From Micrococcales bacterium (GTDB lineage: Bacteria > Actinomycetota > Actinomycetes > Actinomycetales > Dermatophilaceae), in contig JAUNUZ010000108.1 in NCBI GenBank assembly GCA_030537915.1, forward strand, positions 1 to 7,429: DNA of 7,429 nucleotides, given 5' to 3'. The translations under genes were made by a program, and so were the position numbers. Below the pieces are notes generated by a model. The model did no database searches and had not been told where the DNA came from. It saw only the letters and a list, made by a program, of their open reading frames with translations. This document shows positions 7,238-7,429 of this stretch, in pieces (the first letter of the stretch is position 1; every line of letters begins with the position of its first letter).

Positions 7238-7244
7238 GTAGGCC

Positions 7245-7429
7245 GTGGCCACCTCGATGTCGACCCGCTCGCAGGGTTTGCCAGGCCCTGGTGAGCCTGC
7301 TGACCCTGGCGCGCCGGGGATCGTGCAACCGCGGCTCGGTCCGCTGGGCTGGGCTCGCTGGGCCTGGCGGCAGCTGACGAGCATGCGCACCGCGCTCGTC
7401 CTGCTGCTCCTCGTCGCGGTCGCGGCGAT
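7245..7429 (+). CDS. resB: Cytochrome c biogenesis protein ResB, 5' part
   Basis: Only the first 61 codons are in the window; the gene runs off the right edge. A Pro/Gly-rich N-terminal stretch of about 30 residues is followed by LGPLGWARWAWRQLTSMRTA and a hydrophobic run VLLLLVAVAA. This pattern (RW-WRQLTSMRTAL before the first membrane segment) is characteristic of actinobacterial ResB. ResB works with CcsA as the system II cytochrome c synthase, moving heme across the membrane and attaching it to the CXXCH motif. A stop at 7239-7241 in this frame limits the start to GTG 7245 or ATG 7257; GTG 7245 has the better ribosome binding region. The gap to ccdA is 14 bases. A ccsA gene would be expected downstream but cannot be seen. 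Confidence 0.85.
   Translation, partial: MATSMSTRSQGLPGPGEPADPGAPGIVQPRLGPLGWARWAWRQLTSMRTALVLLLLVAVAA

Noticed and set aside
6003..7241. 412-codon + strand frame overlapping tlpA and ccdA, and the - strand frame at 5710-6741
   Set aside because: Both are alternative frames of genes with clear catalytic motifs; their products are Arg-rich and lack any recognisable fold.
7233..7241. Tiny GTG-ATG-TAG minimal frame just before resB
   Set aside because: A start directly followed by a stop is easily expected by chance; the bases are better explained as part of the resB ribosome binding region.

Overview
The window is a high-GC, almost fully coding stretch with nine genes on the + strand. The strong G/C preference at third codon positions, the gene order and the protein features (SUMT-HemD fusion, HemB with a Cys-Asp-Cys metal loop, ResB-type cytochrome c maturation) point to an actinobacterium. 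A Micrococcales / Intrasporangiaceae-like organism is my guess, held with low confidence. From memory, the order resembles the mycobacterial hemC-hemD-hemB and hemL-phosphatase-thioredoxin-ccdA-resB blocks, here brought close together.

Layout. Positions 1-431 are the 3' end of hemC (porphobilinogen deaminase), including its cofactor cysteine and a long low-complexity tail. hemD (428-2167) is a fusion of a divergent SUMT-like methyltransferase domain with uroporphyrinogen-III synthase. hemB (2204-3208) is porphobilinogen synthase. A small MarR-family regulator (3205-3702) separates hemB from hemL (3726-5102), the glutamate-1-semialdehyde aminomutase. A histidine-phosphatase-fold protein (5099-5767) then leads into the cytochrome c maturation block: a TlpA/ResA-like exported thioredoxin (5767-6387), CcdA (6394-7230) and the 5' end of resB (7245 onward, cut by the window edge).

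How the genes work together. HemL makes 5-aminolevulinate, HemB condenses it to porphobilinogen, HemC polymerises this to hydroxymethylbilane and HemD closes the ring to uroporphyrinogen III. Downstream, CcdA carries electrons across the membrane, the TlpA-like protein reduces apocytochrome c cysteines, and ResB (with CcsA, expected just outside the window) delivers and ligates heme. The locus therefore joins tetrapyrrole supply to a major heme consumer. The MarR protein and the phosphatase are the two members without an obvious enzymatic place.

The genes are packed tightly. Several junctions are GTGA or ATGA overlaps, and the largest gap is 36 bases (hemD-hemB). I saw no terminator, internal promoter, RNA gene, mobile element or CRISPR, so a single polycistronic unit with translational coupling is the simplest reading. 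I did not find a clearly new system. The items most worth a second look are the degenerate SUMT domain, the regulator and phosphatase embedded in the pathway, and the possible Tat-lipoprotein signal on the thioredoxin.
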